Both the position numbers and the translations under genes were made by a program. The notes below the pieces were generated by a model, which made no database searches, had not been told where the DNA came from, and saw nothing but the letters and a program-made list of their open reading frames with translations. Positions 51,587 to 61,526 of a stretch of DNA of 64,000 nucleotides are shown in pieces. How positions within the stretch are numbered: the first letter of the stretch is position 1; each line of letters begins with the position of its first letter. This DNA is from UBA3907 sp033810155. GTDB taxonomy: Bacteria; Bacillota; Sulfobacillia; Fermentithermobacillales; Fermentithermobacillaceae. Location of the stretch: the NCBI GenBank assembly GCA_033810155.1, contig JAPXKJ010000001.1, positions 109,643 to 173,642 on the forward strand, read 5' to 3'.

Positions 51587-54271
51587 ATGAATGTACGGAC
51601 GTGGTTTTGGATCATAGTTGGCATCGCTGTCGCGGTAGCGCTTACAGCATCTGGCGTGGCAACTTTTTATACCAATCTCTTGTGGTTTGAGCAGATGGGC
51701 TACGGCTCTGTATTTTGGACTACACTCAAGGCCAAGTGGGGAGTGGCCTTATTAACAGGGCTATTATTCTTTCTCGCCGTGTTCATCAATTTGCGAATTC
51801 CCATTAGAGGGAGAACCACCCTGAATATAACAGGAGGGGTGGTTACTCCGGTTACCGTACCCGATACAAGAAGGATTACCGTAATAGTCCTCGTGGTTGC
51901 GATAATAGTCGGAGTTCTCGGAGGACTTGGAGGGTTCGCAAACTGGCAGACAGTCTACACGCATTTAAATGCAACAGAATTCGAGGTGGCGGATCCCTTT
52001 TTTAGCAAAGATGTTGGATTCTACGTGTTCAACCTGCCTTTTCATGAATTCATCCAGGATCAATTGTTGATTGCGTTCGTAATTGCACTCATATTCTCCG
52101 CTTTTCTTTACTATTTGTTCGGAGATCTGCGTTTTGCAAATAGAAGGCTGTCGATGACAAAGAAAGCGCGTGCCCACATATCGGTTCTTGCTGCCGTACT
52201 GTTCGCCTTACAGGCTTGGCAGTATCAGATCGATATTTGGAATCTAATGTACTCCCCCAGAGGCGCAGCCTTTGGAGCTTCTTACACTGATATCCACGCC
52301 CAGGTCCCTGCCTATAAAGTTCTTATCGTTGTAGCGCTAGCCGGAGTTTTCCTTTCATTGCTCGGGCTAGTGATGCGCAATTTCAGATGGGTAGGTTACG
52401 CAGTTATAGGGATTGTTGTAGTGTCTATCGCTCTTGGATCCGCATATCCTTCGTTTGTGCAGCAATTTACAGTTTCGCCTAATGAAATTGCCTACGAAAT
52501 ACCATATATCGAAACAAATATCAAGTTTACGCGAAATGCTTTCGGACTCGATAACATCAAAATCGTGGACTATCCTGCGGAAGACGTTCTTACTAAAGAG
52601 GACGTGCTTAGCAATATGAATAGCATTGATAACTTAAGGCTGTGGGATCACAGGGTGTTAAAAGATACCTTCAGTCAAGTGCAAGAGATAAGAATGTACT
52701 ACAAATTCAACGATGTTGACATAGACAGATACGTCGTAAACGGTAATCTCCGCCAGGTTGCTCTTTCACCGAGGGAACTAGATATCAATCTTCTTCCGCA
52801 AGAAGCCAAGACTTGGGTAAATCTGCACCTGAAGTACACGCATGGATACGGACTAGTAATGAGCCCTGTACGTGATGTAACCAAAGAAGGCATGCCCGCC
52901 TTTTACTTTATGGACGTACCGCCAAGAACCACTACGGATCTCGTCGTAAATCGCCCTGAACTGTATTTCGGAGAATTGACTAACCATTACATTATAGTAA
53001 ACACTAAAGAACCCGAATTTGACTATCCGCGATTGGATGCAGAGATCATTGAACCTACCTTCTACGAAGGCACGGCAGGTATTCCTCTAGACGGTTTTTT
53101 CCGAAAATTGGCCTTCGCTCTGCGGTTTACTGATTACCAAATACTAGTATCCGGTGCAGTCACACCGGATTCGCGAGTTATGATGAATCGGAACATAATC
53201 GACATTGTGCAAACTATCGCACCTTTCCTAGAGTACGATAACGATCCGTATCTGGTTTTGGCTGACGGCAATCTCTATTGGGTTATTGACGGTTATACAG
53301 TTTCTACAAAGTACCCTTACAGCCAACCTGACAGTGTAACTGGAGTGAATTATATACGGAATTCGGTTAAGGTAGTCATTGACGCATACAATGGCCACAC
53401 TACGTTCTATTGTGCCGATGAGGAAGACCCAATCCTTAGCACTTACCGGAAAATATTCCCTGATCTCGTGACTTCTATTGAGGAAATGCCAGGGCAAATA
53501 CTCGAACATATTCGTTTCCCAGAGGATATGTTCAAAATACAAGCGAGGATGTTTACAACCTATCATATGACCGATCCGAGGGTATATTACAATAAAGAAG
53601 ACTACTGGGAAATACCTAAGGAGATGTACGGGACGCAAGAAGTCAACGTTGAACCTTATTACCTTCTCCTGGCCCTTCCCTATGAAAGCGAACTTGAGTA
53701 TGTTCAAATGCTGCCGTTTACTCCTCGAGGCAAGCCAAATATGACCGCCTGGTTAGCCGGACGGTGCAATCCTGAGCATTATGGAGAAATGCTGCTATAC
53801 AGATTGCCCAAAGATAAGCACGTGCCCGGACCGATGCAAGTAGAATCGCTGATATCGCAAAACCCCAGCATTTCAGAAGCTATGACTCTGTGGGGCCAGA
53901 TAGGTTCGCAAGTAATCAGGGGAAACCTGCTTGTCCTACCAATGGACGGTTCATTCCTCTATGTAGAACCCCTATATATCCAAGCGGAAAAAGTGAAGAT
54001 TCCGGAGCTCAAAAGGGTACTCATGTATGCTAGCGGCAAGGTAGTAATGGCCAATACGGTTGAAGAAGGGTTGAATCAGCTGTTAGGGACTATAGTGCAA
54101 CCTACTCCAGGCGAAGAGGGCGGAGTTCATGACATACCCGGCTTAATAAAACGTGCCAACGAGTTGTGGCTGGAAGCGCAGGAGCGCATAAAAAATGGCG
54201 ACTGGGCTGGATATGGTGAGGTCCTTCAAGAACTAGGCAGAGTTCTTGAAGAATTGCAGCAGTTACAGTAG
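51587..54271 (+). CDS. UPF0182 family large membrane protein
   Basis: This 894-aa protein has about seven membrane helices in the first ~310 residues and then a large extracytoplasmic domain. Family landmarks include LLWFEQMGYGSVFWT, the PYIETNIKFTRNAFGLD segment, and WVIDGYTVSTKYPYSQPDSV; the C-terminal part ends in a helical ELWLEAQERIKNGDWAGYGEVL tail. The function of UPF0182 is unknown. ATG 51587 has AGGAGGT 10 bases upstream. It lies between hutU and asnS without obvious functional linkage. Confidence 0.93.
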   Translation: MNVRTWFWIIVGIAVAVALTASGVATFYTNLLWFEQMGYGSVFWTTLKAKWGVALLTGLLFFLAVFINLRIPIRGRTTLNITGGVVTPVTVPDTRRITVIVLVVAIIVGVLGGLGGFANWQTVYTHLNATEFEVADPFFSKDVGFYVFNLPFHEFIQDQLLIAFVIALIFSAFLYYLFGDLRFANRRLSMTKKARAHISVLAAVLFALQAWQYQIDIWNLMYSPRGAAFGASYTDIHAQVPAYKVLIVVALAGVFLSLLGLVMRNFRWVGYAVIGIVVVSIALGSAYPSFVQQFTVSPNEIAYEIPYIETNIKFTRNAFGLDNIKIVDYPAEDVLTKEDVLSNMNSIDNLRLWDHRVLKDTFSQVQEIRMYYKFNDVDIDRYVVNGNLRQVALSPRELDINLLPQEAKTWVNLHLKYTHGYGLVMSPVRDVTKEGMPAFYFMDVPPRTTTDLVVNRPELYFGELTNHYIIVNTKEPEFDYPRLDAEIIEPTFYEGTAGIPLDGFFRKLAFALRFTDYQILVSGAVTPDSRVMMNRNIIDIVQTIAPFLEYDNDPYLVLADGNLYWVIDGYTVSTKYPYSQPDSVTGVNYIRNSVKVVIDAYNGHTTFYCADEEDPILSTYRKIFPDLVTSIEEMPGQILEHIRFPEDMFKIQARMFTTYHMTDPRVYYNKEDYWEIPKEMYGTQEVNVEPYYLLLALPYESELEYVQMLPFTPRGKPNMTAWLAGRCNPEHYGEMLLYRLPKDKHVPGPMQVESLISQNPSISEAMTLWGQIGSQVIRGNLLVLPMDGSFLYVEPLYIQAEKVKIPELKRVLMYASGKVVMANTVEEGLNQLLGTIVQPTPGEEGGVHDIPGLIKRANELWLEAQERIKNGDWAGYGEVLQELGRVLEELQQLQ

Positions 54272-54292
54272 AAGCACAAGGAGATGCAAAAA

Positions 54293-55621
54293 GTGTCTGA
54301 CATAAACGCTAACACAGATGAGATCATTCATAACACCTCAGTAAACATGATAGGGGCCTACGAGGACCGCTTGGTACGTCTAAAGGGATGGTTATACAAC
54401 AAGCGCTCCTCAGGTAAGATCATATTCATCATCTTAAGGGACGGTACCGGGCTCATTCAGTGCGTTGCCTCAGCAAATGACATAGGCCAGGAAGCCTTCG
54501 ACAAACTAGATAAGCTCAACCAAGAGTCTTCCCTTGTGGTTGAAGGCATCGTTAGGAAGGATTCTCGTGCACCAGGTGGTTATGAGTTAGGCATTACTCA
54601 TTACGATATCATCTCAGAAGCTTTTGACGATTATCCAATCACGTTAAAAGAACACGGTGTCGAATTCCTTCTCGATAACCGACACCTCTGGATAAGGACT
54701 CCGCGGCAAAGATCTATCCTTGCCATAAGGGCACAGATAATTAGGTCTTGTCGCCAATTCCTGGATAACGAAGGCTTTGTGAACGTAGACGCGCCAATTC
54801 TCACTCCCTCAGCTTGTGAAGGCACAACTACTCTTTTTTCCACTGACTACTTTGGCGAAAAAGCGTACCTTAGCCAAAGCGGGCAATTATACAACGAGGC
54901 CGCCATCGGTGCATTCGGGAAAGTCTACTGCTTTGGGCCGGCCTTCAGAGCGGAAAAATCGAAGACCCGCCGCCATCTGATTGAATTCTGGATGGTTGAA
55001 CCCGAAGCGGCATTTATGACTTTTGAAGAAATGCTGCTCCTAGAGGAACAGATGGTCACATATGTTACAAAACAGGTATTGGAGAACTGCGAAAATGAGT
55101 TGGCTGAAATAGGTAGAGATCCCGAAAAGATCGCCTGCGTGGAGCCGCCTTTCCCACGGCTGACGTATACTGAGGCAGTAAACCTCCTTACAAGCAAGGG
55201 AATGGACATTTCCTGGGGTGACGATTTCGGGGCAGCTGACGAGACAACCATCGCCAACGAGTTCTCCAAACCTGTGTTTGTAACTCACTATCCCACCAAG
55301 ATAAAGGCGTTTTACATGCAGCCTAGCCCTGGTGACCCGGAAACCGTGTTGGGAGCAGATCTTCTGGCTCCAGAAGGATACGGAGAAATCATAGGCGGTG
55401 GCGAGAGAATACATGACTACGACTTGCTCCTTCAGAGGATATATGAGCACGGCCTGCCGGTTGAAGATTACGAATGGTACCTGGATTTGCGGAAATATGG
55501 GTCTACGCCACATAGCGGTTTTGGTATGGGCATAGAGCGAGTAGTGGCGTGGATATGCGGTTTGCCACACGTAAGAGAAACAATCCCTTTCCCAAGAATG
55601 CTTACGAGATTAAGACCTTGA
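54293..55621 (+). CDS. asnS: Asparaginyl-tRNA synthetase
   Basis: AsnRS (442 aa) is a class IIb synthetase. It has an N-terminal OB anticodon-binding domain (VRLKGWLYNKRSSGKIIFIILRDGTG, about 20-110). Motif 2 reads FGPAFRAEKSKTRRHLIEFWMVEPEAAF and motif 3 GFGMGIERVVAWICGL. The SACEGTTTLFSTDYFGEKAYLSQSGQLY block separates AsnRS from AspRS. I placed the start at GTG 54293, 9 bases after AAGGAG; ATG 54284 directly abuts that site. No T-box is visible upstream. Confidence 0.95.
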   Translation: MSDINANTDEIIHNTSVNMIGAYEDRLVRLKGWLYNKRSSGKIIFIILRDGTGLIQCVASANDIGQEAFDKLDKLNQESSLVVEGIVRKDSRAPGGYELGITHYDIISEAFDDYPITLKEHGVEFLLDNRHLWIRTPRQRSILAIRAQIIRSCRQFLDNEGFVNVDAPILTPSACEGTTTLFSTDYFGEKAYLSQSGQLYNEAAIGAFGKVYCFGPAFRAEKSKTRRHLIEFWMVEPEAAFMTFEEMLLLEEQMVTYVTKQVLENCENELAEIGRDPEKIACVEPPFPRLTYTEAVNLLTSKGMDISWGDDFGAADETTIANEFSKPVFVTHYPTKIKAFYMQPSPGDPETVLGADLLAPEGYGEIIGGGERIHDYDLLLQRIYEHGLPVEDYEWYLDLRKYGSTPHSGFGMGIERVVAWICGLPHVRETIPFPRMLTRLRP

Positions 55622-55644
55622 AGACCGAACGGAAGGTGTAAAGT

Positions 55645-56529
55645 ATGCCCGATGAAAAACTGCGCGAATTAGGGGAAATCCTGAGAGCTCAAAGAGAAAG
55701 TCTAGGTTTGACCATCAAAGACGTTGAACAAGAAACCAAAATACGCTCGGTCTATCTTATGGCCATAGAATCGGGAAACGATAACATTTCTCCCGGAAAA
55801 GCATACTTCAGGGTTTTTCTGAAATCATACGCTGATTTTCTCGGGCTCAATGGTCTCGAATTTTCAAAAAGATATCAGGAAATAACAGAGGCGAAAGCCG
55901 GAGAACGTGAAAAGGGAAAGAAAGTCGAGCAACCCGACACGAGGAAGACAGTCGCCGCGGAAGATAGAGCGTCTCGTACTCGGAGAAAGTCTGAAACCAA
56001 AAGAGCAAAGCGTCGGAAACGATCCGCAAAAATCACCAGCACCCTACTTGTGATCGCAATTATCCTATTGGCGGCATGGGGAATATGGAAAGGATTGGAT
56101 TACTTACGATCTCAAAAAGAACTTGGTGAAAACACGGGGTCAGAACACAATAATGTGCCTGAAGAGCCACCTGTAACCGGAGAAGAAGAGCCAATACCCC
56201 CAGAACAGCCTGTGAAAGTAGTAAGGACTGATACTAGCGCAGAAGTAAGCGTATTTGAAACCAACAAATCTCCCATGGAGATCGTTTTAGAGACTCTTTC
56301 AGGTTCAGACGTTAGCTGCTGGATTAAAGCCGAAGCCGACGGCGAGGTTGTACTTGAAAAAACCATGGGTTCTGCCGAAAAGATCGAACTGTCTGCAGAC
56401 AAGGAACTACGTGTGAGAGCGGGAAGACCTTGGGTTTTGACTATTACCGTAAATGGCGAGGACCTTGGGGTGGGAGGTAGCTTCGGTCCCGTAAAGGACC
56501 TAGTCTTCAAGTACAATGAAGACCTATAG
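55645..56529 (+). CDS. rodZ: RodZ-like helix-turn-helix membrane protein
   Basis: This 294-aa protein has a RodZ-type N-terminal HTH (LGEILRAQRESLGLTIKDVEQETKIRSVYLMAIESG, residues 7-70). A basic linker leads to one membrane helix (about 132-152), followed by an acidic linker and a C-terminal DUF4115 beta domain (DVSCWIKAEADGEVVLEKTM). RodZ couples MreB filaments to cell wall synthesis. Its 3' end overlaps the convergent mrfB by 6 bases. Confidence 0.9.
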   Translation: MPDEKLRELGEILRAQRESLGLTIKDVEQETKIRSVYLMAIESGNDNISPGKAYFRVFLKSYADFLGLNGLEFSKRYQEITEAKAGEREKGKKVEQPDTRKTVAAEDRASRTRRKSETKRAKRRKRSAKITSTLLVIAIILLAAWGIWKGLDYLRSQKELGENTGSEHNNVPEEPPVTGEEEPIPPEQPVKVVRTDTSAEVSVFETNKSPMEIVLETLSGSDVSCWIKAEADGEVVLEKTMGSAEKIELSADKELRVRAGRPWVLTITVNGEDLGVGGSFGPVKDLVFKYNEDL

Positions 56530-57798
56530 AAGTCTCTCCAGACGCCGTTTCCTTGACAAAAGAGGGTTGGGTATAGGCTTCTGGATTGCCTCAAAAAACA
56601 TTATTCCATCTTCTACTATATCAAGAGCCTTGGCGATGTCATTGCCAACGACCTCATGATATCTTGCAAGCCATAAGTAGTCGTGCGGAATTGCTTGTCC
56701 TTCTCTGATGAGTTCCTCCCAAATGTGTGCCGCATCATCCCAGTTTCCCTCTTTTCTCATCACCTCGGCAAGTCGCCGCATATTGGCATATCCAGTTTTG
56801 CTTCTGATGCCTCTTTTATCGAATCCGGAGTAAGACGCCTGCATATATCGCCTGGCGCGGTCAATATCTCCCTTTTGCAGATGAAACTTGCCAACACCCG
56901 CCAGCGTGAACGGATCATCACAGACATCCGGCCCTCTCAAACAAACTTCACCGAGGATTCTAAGAAGCCCTATCATGTCAATAACGTCCATGCGATTATG
57001 CGCAAACACTTCTTCTAATACAGCGATGTCTCGGTCCTGCTCGTATATGAAGTAGAGTGCAGGTATCAAGTGGCCAGCAATATCATTAGAGCGTCTTGTA
57101 CCGATGAATCGAGCTACCGACTCCTTCAGGCTAAGACCGTACATGGGGTGTTTTCCGAACTTGCGAACCAAAGAAAAGAGATCGATGTGGGCGAAGGGAG
57201 ACTTATAGCTCCTATCCGGGGTCAAACCGTTTAGTATGAACCTGCTAGTTAGAACTGGTATATCAAAAGAACTACCATTGAAAGTAACCAGACAATAGTC
57301 TGTTTTTGTCATCTCTACCATGTGTTCTAGCATCGTGCGTTCTTTTTCTCGATCAGACAGAAAATACTGCGTTACCTCAAATCGTGAATTTCTCCACCTT
57401 CCGAATCCAGTGAGAAAAGACAGAGTTCCGGAACCCACAAGCCCGGTAGTCTCTATGTCCAAAAAAAGGAACTGGTCCGAGTTCTCTGGGACAACCATAT
57501 CCCGGTTACCCAACAAAAATCGGGCAACGTCTTGATCAATAGGATAAAACCACGGTAGACACCCCATCTCGTAGCAGCTAGTGTACACACAAAAGCCGTC
57601 GTGAGTTTCTACGTCAGTCGTGTAGGGAGCGTACATCCCATCAACTTCGGCCCGAGAAGGGCTCAGTGAGCTATCTTCGTTAGCCCTGTCAGAAACGAGG
57701 TGACCAGAATCTCCTTCAGTCAGAGAACAAGGCTTTTCACTCTCTTCAATCTTTCTAATTAGTTCCCTTAGGTTTTCCACAATTTCTTTGTTAGTCAT
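56524..57798 (-). CDS. mrfB: MrfB (YprB) 3'-5' exonuclease
   Basis: This 424-aa protein has a ribonuclease H-like DEDDh-type exonuclease domain: FLDIETTGLVGSGT (motif I DxE), TFNGSSFDIPVL (II) and AHNRMDVIDMIGLL (III). C-terminal TPR-like repeats follow (about 295-420). In Bacillus subtilis MrfB works with helicase MrfA to repair mitomycin C damage. It overlaps mrfA by 4 bases, so the two are one operon. Confidence 0.93.
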   Translation of the reverse strand: MTNKEIVENLRELIRKIEESEKPCSLTEGDSGHLVSDRANEDSSLSPSRAEVDGMYAPYTTDVETHDGFCVYTSCYEMGCLPWFYPIDQDVARFLLGNRDMVVPENSDQFLFLDIETTGLVGSGTLSFLTGFGRWRNSRFEVTQYFLSDREKERTMLEHMVEMTKTDYCLVTFNGSSFDIPVLTSRFILNGLTPDRSYKSPFAHIDLFSLVRKFGKHPMYGLSLKESVARFIGTRRSNDIAGHLIPALYFIYEQDRDIAVLEEVFAHNRMDVIDMIGLLRILGEVCLRGPDVCDDPFTLAGVGKFHLQKGDIDRARRYMQASYSGFDKRGIRSKTGYANMRRLAEVMRKEGNWDDAAHIWEELIREGQAIPHDYLWLARYHEVVGNDIAKALDIVEDGIMFFEAIQKPIPNPLLSRKRRLERLL

Positions 57799-60080
57799 GA
57801 TTCTACCTCTTGAAACATGTTACTAAGTAAGTCAAGGCACAAAGACTTGATGCCGCTTCCAACTTCATCTTTGGGTCCGACACACCCTGGACAGCCATCT
57901 GGGCACGGGCATGCAGCCAACAACTCGTAACAAGCTTTGAGGATGTGGGGAAGAAGATTAAAGGCTTTTTCTGCCAACCCTACACCTCCTGGATATGAGT
58001 CATAAAGATATACAGTTGGGAGTCCATCGTAGGTCGAACGGACCTCAATCGCGATGCCTAAATCGTTCTTGTCGCTCATCAGGAAAAGGGGAGCGATGTT
58101 GAGAATCACATTCGCAAGACCCGAAAGAACACCTCCAACAAGATGTGGGTCTATGAGTTGAGAAATGGCCTTCGGAATGCCAAGCCACATACCTTGTGTG
58201 TGCATATTCATATCTGGAATACTGATCTGTCCTGAACCCACGTTTTCATTTGTGTATAGTTTGATCTTCTTGTAGATCGTAGCAACTGCTGTTACAGAAA
58301 CCTCACCAAACCTAGACACAAATGGCAAATCCTCTCGAGATTCATCAACGGAAATAACCTTAACCCCAACGGCTAAGTTTGCATCTGTGTAATAATCTAC
58401 GTCGACTCTTTTTACATAGGCCTTCCTTGACGGATAGTCCAACCGTATTACGTGGTACTGCTCGCCCTTGTGCATGTAGATCGCTTGTTCGTGAATTAAC
58501 ATCGGGGCCGAGGCCCAATCGACCTCGCCTATAACCTCAGTTCCCTTCGTAGTATCGATCACCACAAAATTATCATTCGATGCCGATCGCAGGCTTATAG
58601 CAGCTGCAGGGAACGAATCTGATGACCAGTTCCATCTTGACGCGCTTTTGTACAGGACTTTTTCTTCCACCAAGTGATCAAGTATGTGTTCGATGTTTAT
58701 CCCGGCAAAGCCTAACAAAGACTCAGGTGAATCGCTAAAAGGAAGCTCATAGGCAGCACACTTCACATGTTCTCCAAGGATATATGGATTATTGGGATTG
58801 ATGAGCGCGTACTCAGGCGTTTGAGCAAAAAAGTAGTCGGGGTTGTTTATCACAAACTGGTCCAAGGGAGAACCGCCAGCAACCAAAAAAGCAGCGGACT
58901 TGCCTTGCCTTCTACCAGCCCTACCCGCTTGCTGCCATGTGCTCGCTATAGTGCCAGGATAGCCTGACATTACTACAACATCAAGCCTGCCTATGTCTAT
59001 ACCGAGTTCTAGAGCATTTGTTGCTGCAACGCCAATTATACTGCCTTCACGAAGACCTCTTTCGATCTCCCTTCTCTCATTAGGCAAGTACCCTCCACGG
59101 TAACCTTGAACTTTTTCCTTTTCAAAGTCACGGGAATACGAATCACGCAGGTACTGGACAAGAAGTTCGCAAGACATACGAGACCTAGCAAAAACCAATG
59201 TCTGGATATCATTTCTGATAAAACGGGAAGAAATCTTGTGGGCAGCATCTATCGAAGACTGACGAATAGAATTATCCGGATCAAGAATAGGCGGGTTGTA
59301 GAAAATGAAGTCCTTGTCGGAAGAAGGGGCTCCATTCTGATCTATCGTAGTCACTGGCTTGCCTGTCAGAGTTTCGGCTAGTTCCCGCGGATTCGCAATG
59401 GTAGCCGATGCTAGGATAAACTGAGGTGAAGTACCGTAGAACTCGCAGATCCTTATGAGCCGCCTAAGCACATTTGCAACGTGACTGCCGAAAACACCTC
59501 TATAATTGTGCATTTCGTCTATGACCACGTATTTGAGGGATTTAAAAAGTCTTGCCCAGGTAGTATGATGTGGCAGAATCGCTTGATGACACATATCTGG
59601 ATTTGTGATTATGACTTGCCCTACTTGTTTTGCGAGACGCCTTTTGGAGTTGGGCGTATCTCCATCGAAGGTAAAACTCTTTATTGAAAATCCACCTGCT
59701 CTGCACATATCTTCGATTTCGGCTAACTGATCCTGTGCCAAGGCTTTGGTAGGGAATAAGTACAAGGCCCTGCTATTTGGATCTTTCAATATGGCATCTA
59801 GCACCGGCAAATTGTAACACATCGTTTTGCCTGATGCAGTCGGAGTCACGACACAAATATTCTCGCCTTGCGTAACTCGGTCATATGCTTCCCTCTGATG
59901 GGTATACAACGAATTCAACCCTTTATTCGCAAGCGCTTGCTTCAGCAATGGATGGACCCCATCGGGAATATCCGAATAATCACCAGGAGTTGGCGGGAAA
60001 TGATGCCATGCGGTCACACAACTTACAAACCTTGGATCATTTCGCAACTCACCGAGTACGGATTCAACAGTCTTGTTCAT
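57795..60080 (-). CDS. mrfA: MrfA (YprA) DEAD/DEAH-box repair helicase with DUF1998
   Basis: This 761-aa SF2 helicase has Walker A TPTASGKTMCYNLPVL, a DEMH-type motif II (VIDEMHNYRGVFGSHV), motif III ASATIANP and motif VI QQAGRAGRRQGKSAAF. The C-terminal DUF1998 domain has a four-cysteine metal site (CYELLAACPCPDGCPGCVG). MrfA is known in B. subtilis for excision-repair-independent processing of mitomycin C adducts. ATG 60080. Divergent from cinA. Confidence 0.95.
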   Translation of the reverse strand: MNKTVESVLGELRNDPRFVSCVTAWHHFPPTPGDYSDIPDGVHPLLKQALANKGLNSLYTHQREAYDRVTQGENICVVTPTASGKTMCYNLPVLDAILKDPNSRALYLFPTKALAQDQLAEIEDMCRAGGFSIKSFTFDGDTPNSKRRLAKQVGQVIITNPDMCHQAILPHHTTWARLFKSLKYVVIDEMHNYRGVFGSHVANVLRRLIRICEFYGTSPQFILASATIANPRELAETLTGKPVTTIDQNGAPSSDKDFIFYNPPILDPDNSIRQSSIDAAHKISSRFIRNDIQTLVFARSRMSCELLVQYLRDSYSRDFEKEKVQGYRGGYLPNERREIERGLREGSIIGVAATNALELGIDIGRLDVVVMSGYPGTIASTWQQAGRAGRRQGKSAAFLVAGGSPLDQFVINNPDYFFAQTPEYALINPNNPYILGEHVKCAAYELPFSDSPESLLGFAGINIEHILDHLVEEKVLYKSASRWNWSSDSFPAAAISLRSASNDNFVVIDTTKGTEVIGEVDWASAPMLIHEQAIYMHKGEQYHVIRLDYPSRKAYVKRVDVDYYTDANLAVGVKVISVDESREDLPFVSRFGEVSVTAVATIYKKIKLYTNENVGSGQISIPDMNMHTQGMWLGIPKAISQLIDPHLVGGVLSGLANVILNIAPLFLMSDKNDLGIAIEVRSTYDGLPTVYLYDSYPGGVGLAEKAFNLLPHILKACYELLAACPCPDGCPGCVGPKDEVGSGIKSLCLDLLSNMFQEVES

Positions 60081-60158
60081 ATCGAGATCCCCCTTCAGGC
60101 AAGGCAGCCGTTATCGCTTTTCAATCCGGTGCAATCACACACTTGTTTGATATATATT

Positions 60159-60173
60159 CTATCATAGTGATAG
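60159..60173. promoter_or_regulatory. Candidate operator dyad between mrfA and cinA
   Basis: CTATCA-TAG-TGATAG is a perfect 6-bp inverted repeat in the 186-base AT-rich gap between the divergent mrfA and cinA genes. It may be a repressor site, but no regulator is known and chance is possible. The rest of the gap shows no clear promoter pair. Confidence 0.25.
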
Positions 60174-60266
60174 TCTATCCTTCGAAATATCAAAAGTGAG
60201 GCAAATTCTCTGAACAAGCGGTAAAATTGGATATGCATAGATGGACGTTCGCAGGAGGTGCGACTA

Positions 60267-61520
60267 ATGGAGGCCGAGATATTATCTGTAGGAACAGAAC
60301 TATTGCTAGGTGAAATTACAGACACAAATGCTCAATACATCTCTTCTCGTTTGAGAGATACGGGGGTAAATGTACATAGAAGGGTTACGGTAGGGGATAA
60401 CCTCAAAAGGCTCACATCAGCATTTCAAGACTCGATCCACAGAGCAGACATTGTAATCTGCACTGGCGGCCTGGGACCTACTGACGATGACGTTACCGCT
60501 CAGTCCCTTGCGGCAGCCCTAGGACGGAGCCTAGTGTTCTCGGAGGAAGCATGGGAAAACATAGAATCCTCATTGCAGAAGCGTAATAGAAAGCCTAATC
60601 CTTCGGATAGAAAACAAGCATATATAGTAGATGGCGGCTTTTTCATACCGAATAAAGTCGGAACCGCGCCTGGACAAGGTGTCACAATTGACAACAAACT
60701 TATAGTGCTTTTACCGGGCCCTCCATTTGAGATGAAACCCATGTTTGAGGAATACGTTATTCCATTTATCAAAGAGAAATATCACGATCTTGAACCTATA
60801 AAGTATCTTAATCTCAATATCGTAGGATTACCTGAAGCAACAGTAGCAGAAGCAATTAGGGATCTAATGGAAAGTGACAACCCATCCATTGCTCCTTACA
60901 CTGGGCTCGGACAAGTACGTCTGAGGATAGCTGCCAGGGGAAGAGACGAAAAGGAACAAGTTGCGATGATCGCCAATATGGAAAAAGAGGTGCGCAAACG
61001 TCTAGGGCGCAACATATATGGCACAAATGATGAAACTCTGGAAGAAGTAATAGGCCGTATACTCACTAAAAGAGGTCTCACATTAGCTGTGGCGGAATCC
61101 GTAACCGGCGGTCTAATATCTTACAGGATAACTGAAGTGCCCGGCAGTTCAAAGTACTTCAAAATGGGCATGGTTGCATATGATCCGGCGGTGAAAGCGT
61201 CAAACCTCGGAATTTCCTTTGAAGCCTTAGACAGAAACCAAGCAGTAAACGAAGATGTTGCAAAAGGCATGGCTCAAAGCATAAGACTTTTGGCGGGAGC
61301 TGATCTTGGACTTTCTACAACGGGATTTGCAGGCCCTGACGGCGGTACAGAGAGTGAACCCGTAGGTACTGTGTATATTGGTCTAGACCACAAAGACGGG
61401 AGTCTGGTTGAGAGAATCCTTCATCCCACTACCCGGTCTAGAACCAGATCTTACGCGGCTCAACAGGCATTATGTATTCTGTATGAATTCCTTGTAGGAC
61501 CAACTAAGCAAAGGAAGTGA
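60267..61520 (+). CDS. cinA: CinA-family competence/damage-inducible protein (nicotinamide nucleotide amidase)
   Basis: This 417-aa protein has an N-terminal MoaB-like COG1058 domain (EILSVGTELLLGEITDTNAQYIS, CTGGLGPTDDDVT, LPGPPFEMKPMF). The C-terminal PncC amidase domain follows (VAESVTGGLISYRITEVPGSSKYF ... STTGFAGPDGG). The usual AESCTGG reads AESVTGG here, keeping the Ser and Thr. ATG 60267 follows AGGAGGTG with ideal spacing. It is followed by thpR and recA, matching the cinA-recA link in Bacillota. Confidence 0.93.
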   Translation: MEAEILSVGTELLLGEITDTNAQYISSRLRDTGVNVHRRVTVGDNLKRLTSAFQDSIHRADIVICTGGLGPTDDDVTAQSLAAALGRSLVFSEEAWENIESSLQKRNRKPNPSDRKQAYIVDGGFFIPNKVGTAPGQGVTIDNKLIVLLPGPPFEMKPMFEEYVIPFIKEKYHDLEPIKYLNLNIVGLPEATVAEAIRDLMESDNPSIAPYTGLGQVRLRIAARGRDEKEQVAMIANMEKEVRKRLGRNIYGTNDETLEEVIGRILTKRGLTLAVAESVTGGLISYRITEVPGSSKYFKMGMVAYDPAVKASNLGISFEALDRNQAVNEDVAKGMAQSIRLLAGADLGLSTTGFAGPDGGTESEPVGTVYIGLDHKDGSLVERILHPTTRSRTRSYAAQQALCILYEFLVGPTKQRK

Positions 61521-61526
61521 TCAGGG

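Noticed and set aside
54272..54292. T-box ahead of asnS
   Set aside because: The gap after the UPF0182 gene is far too short and has no GGTGG core.
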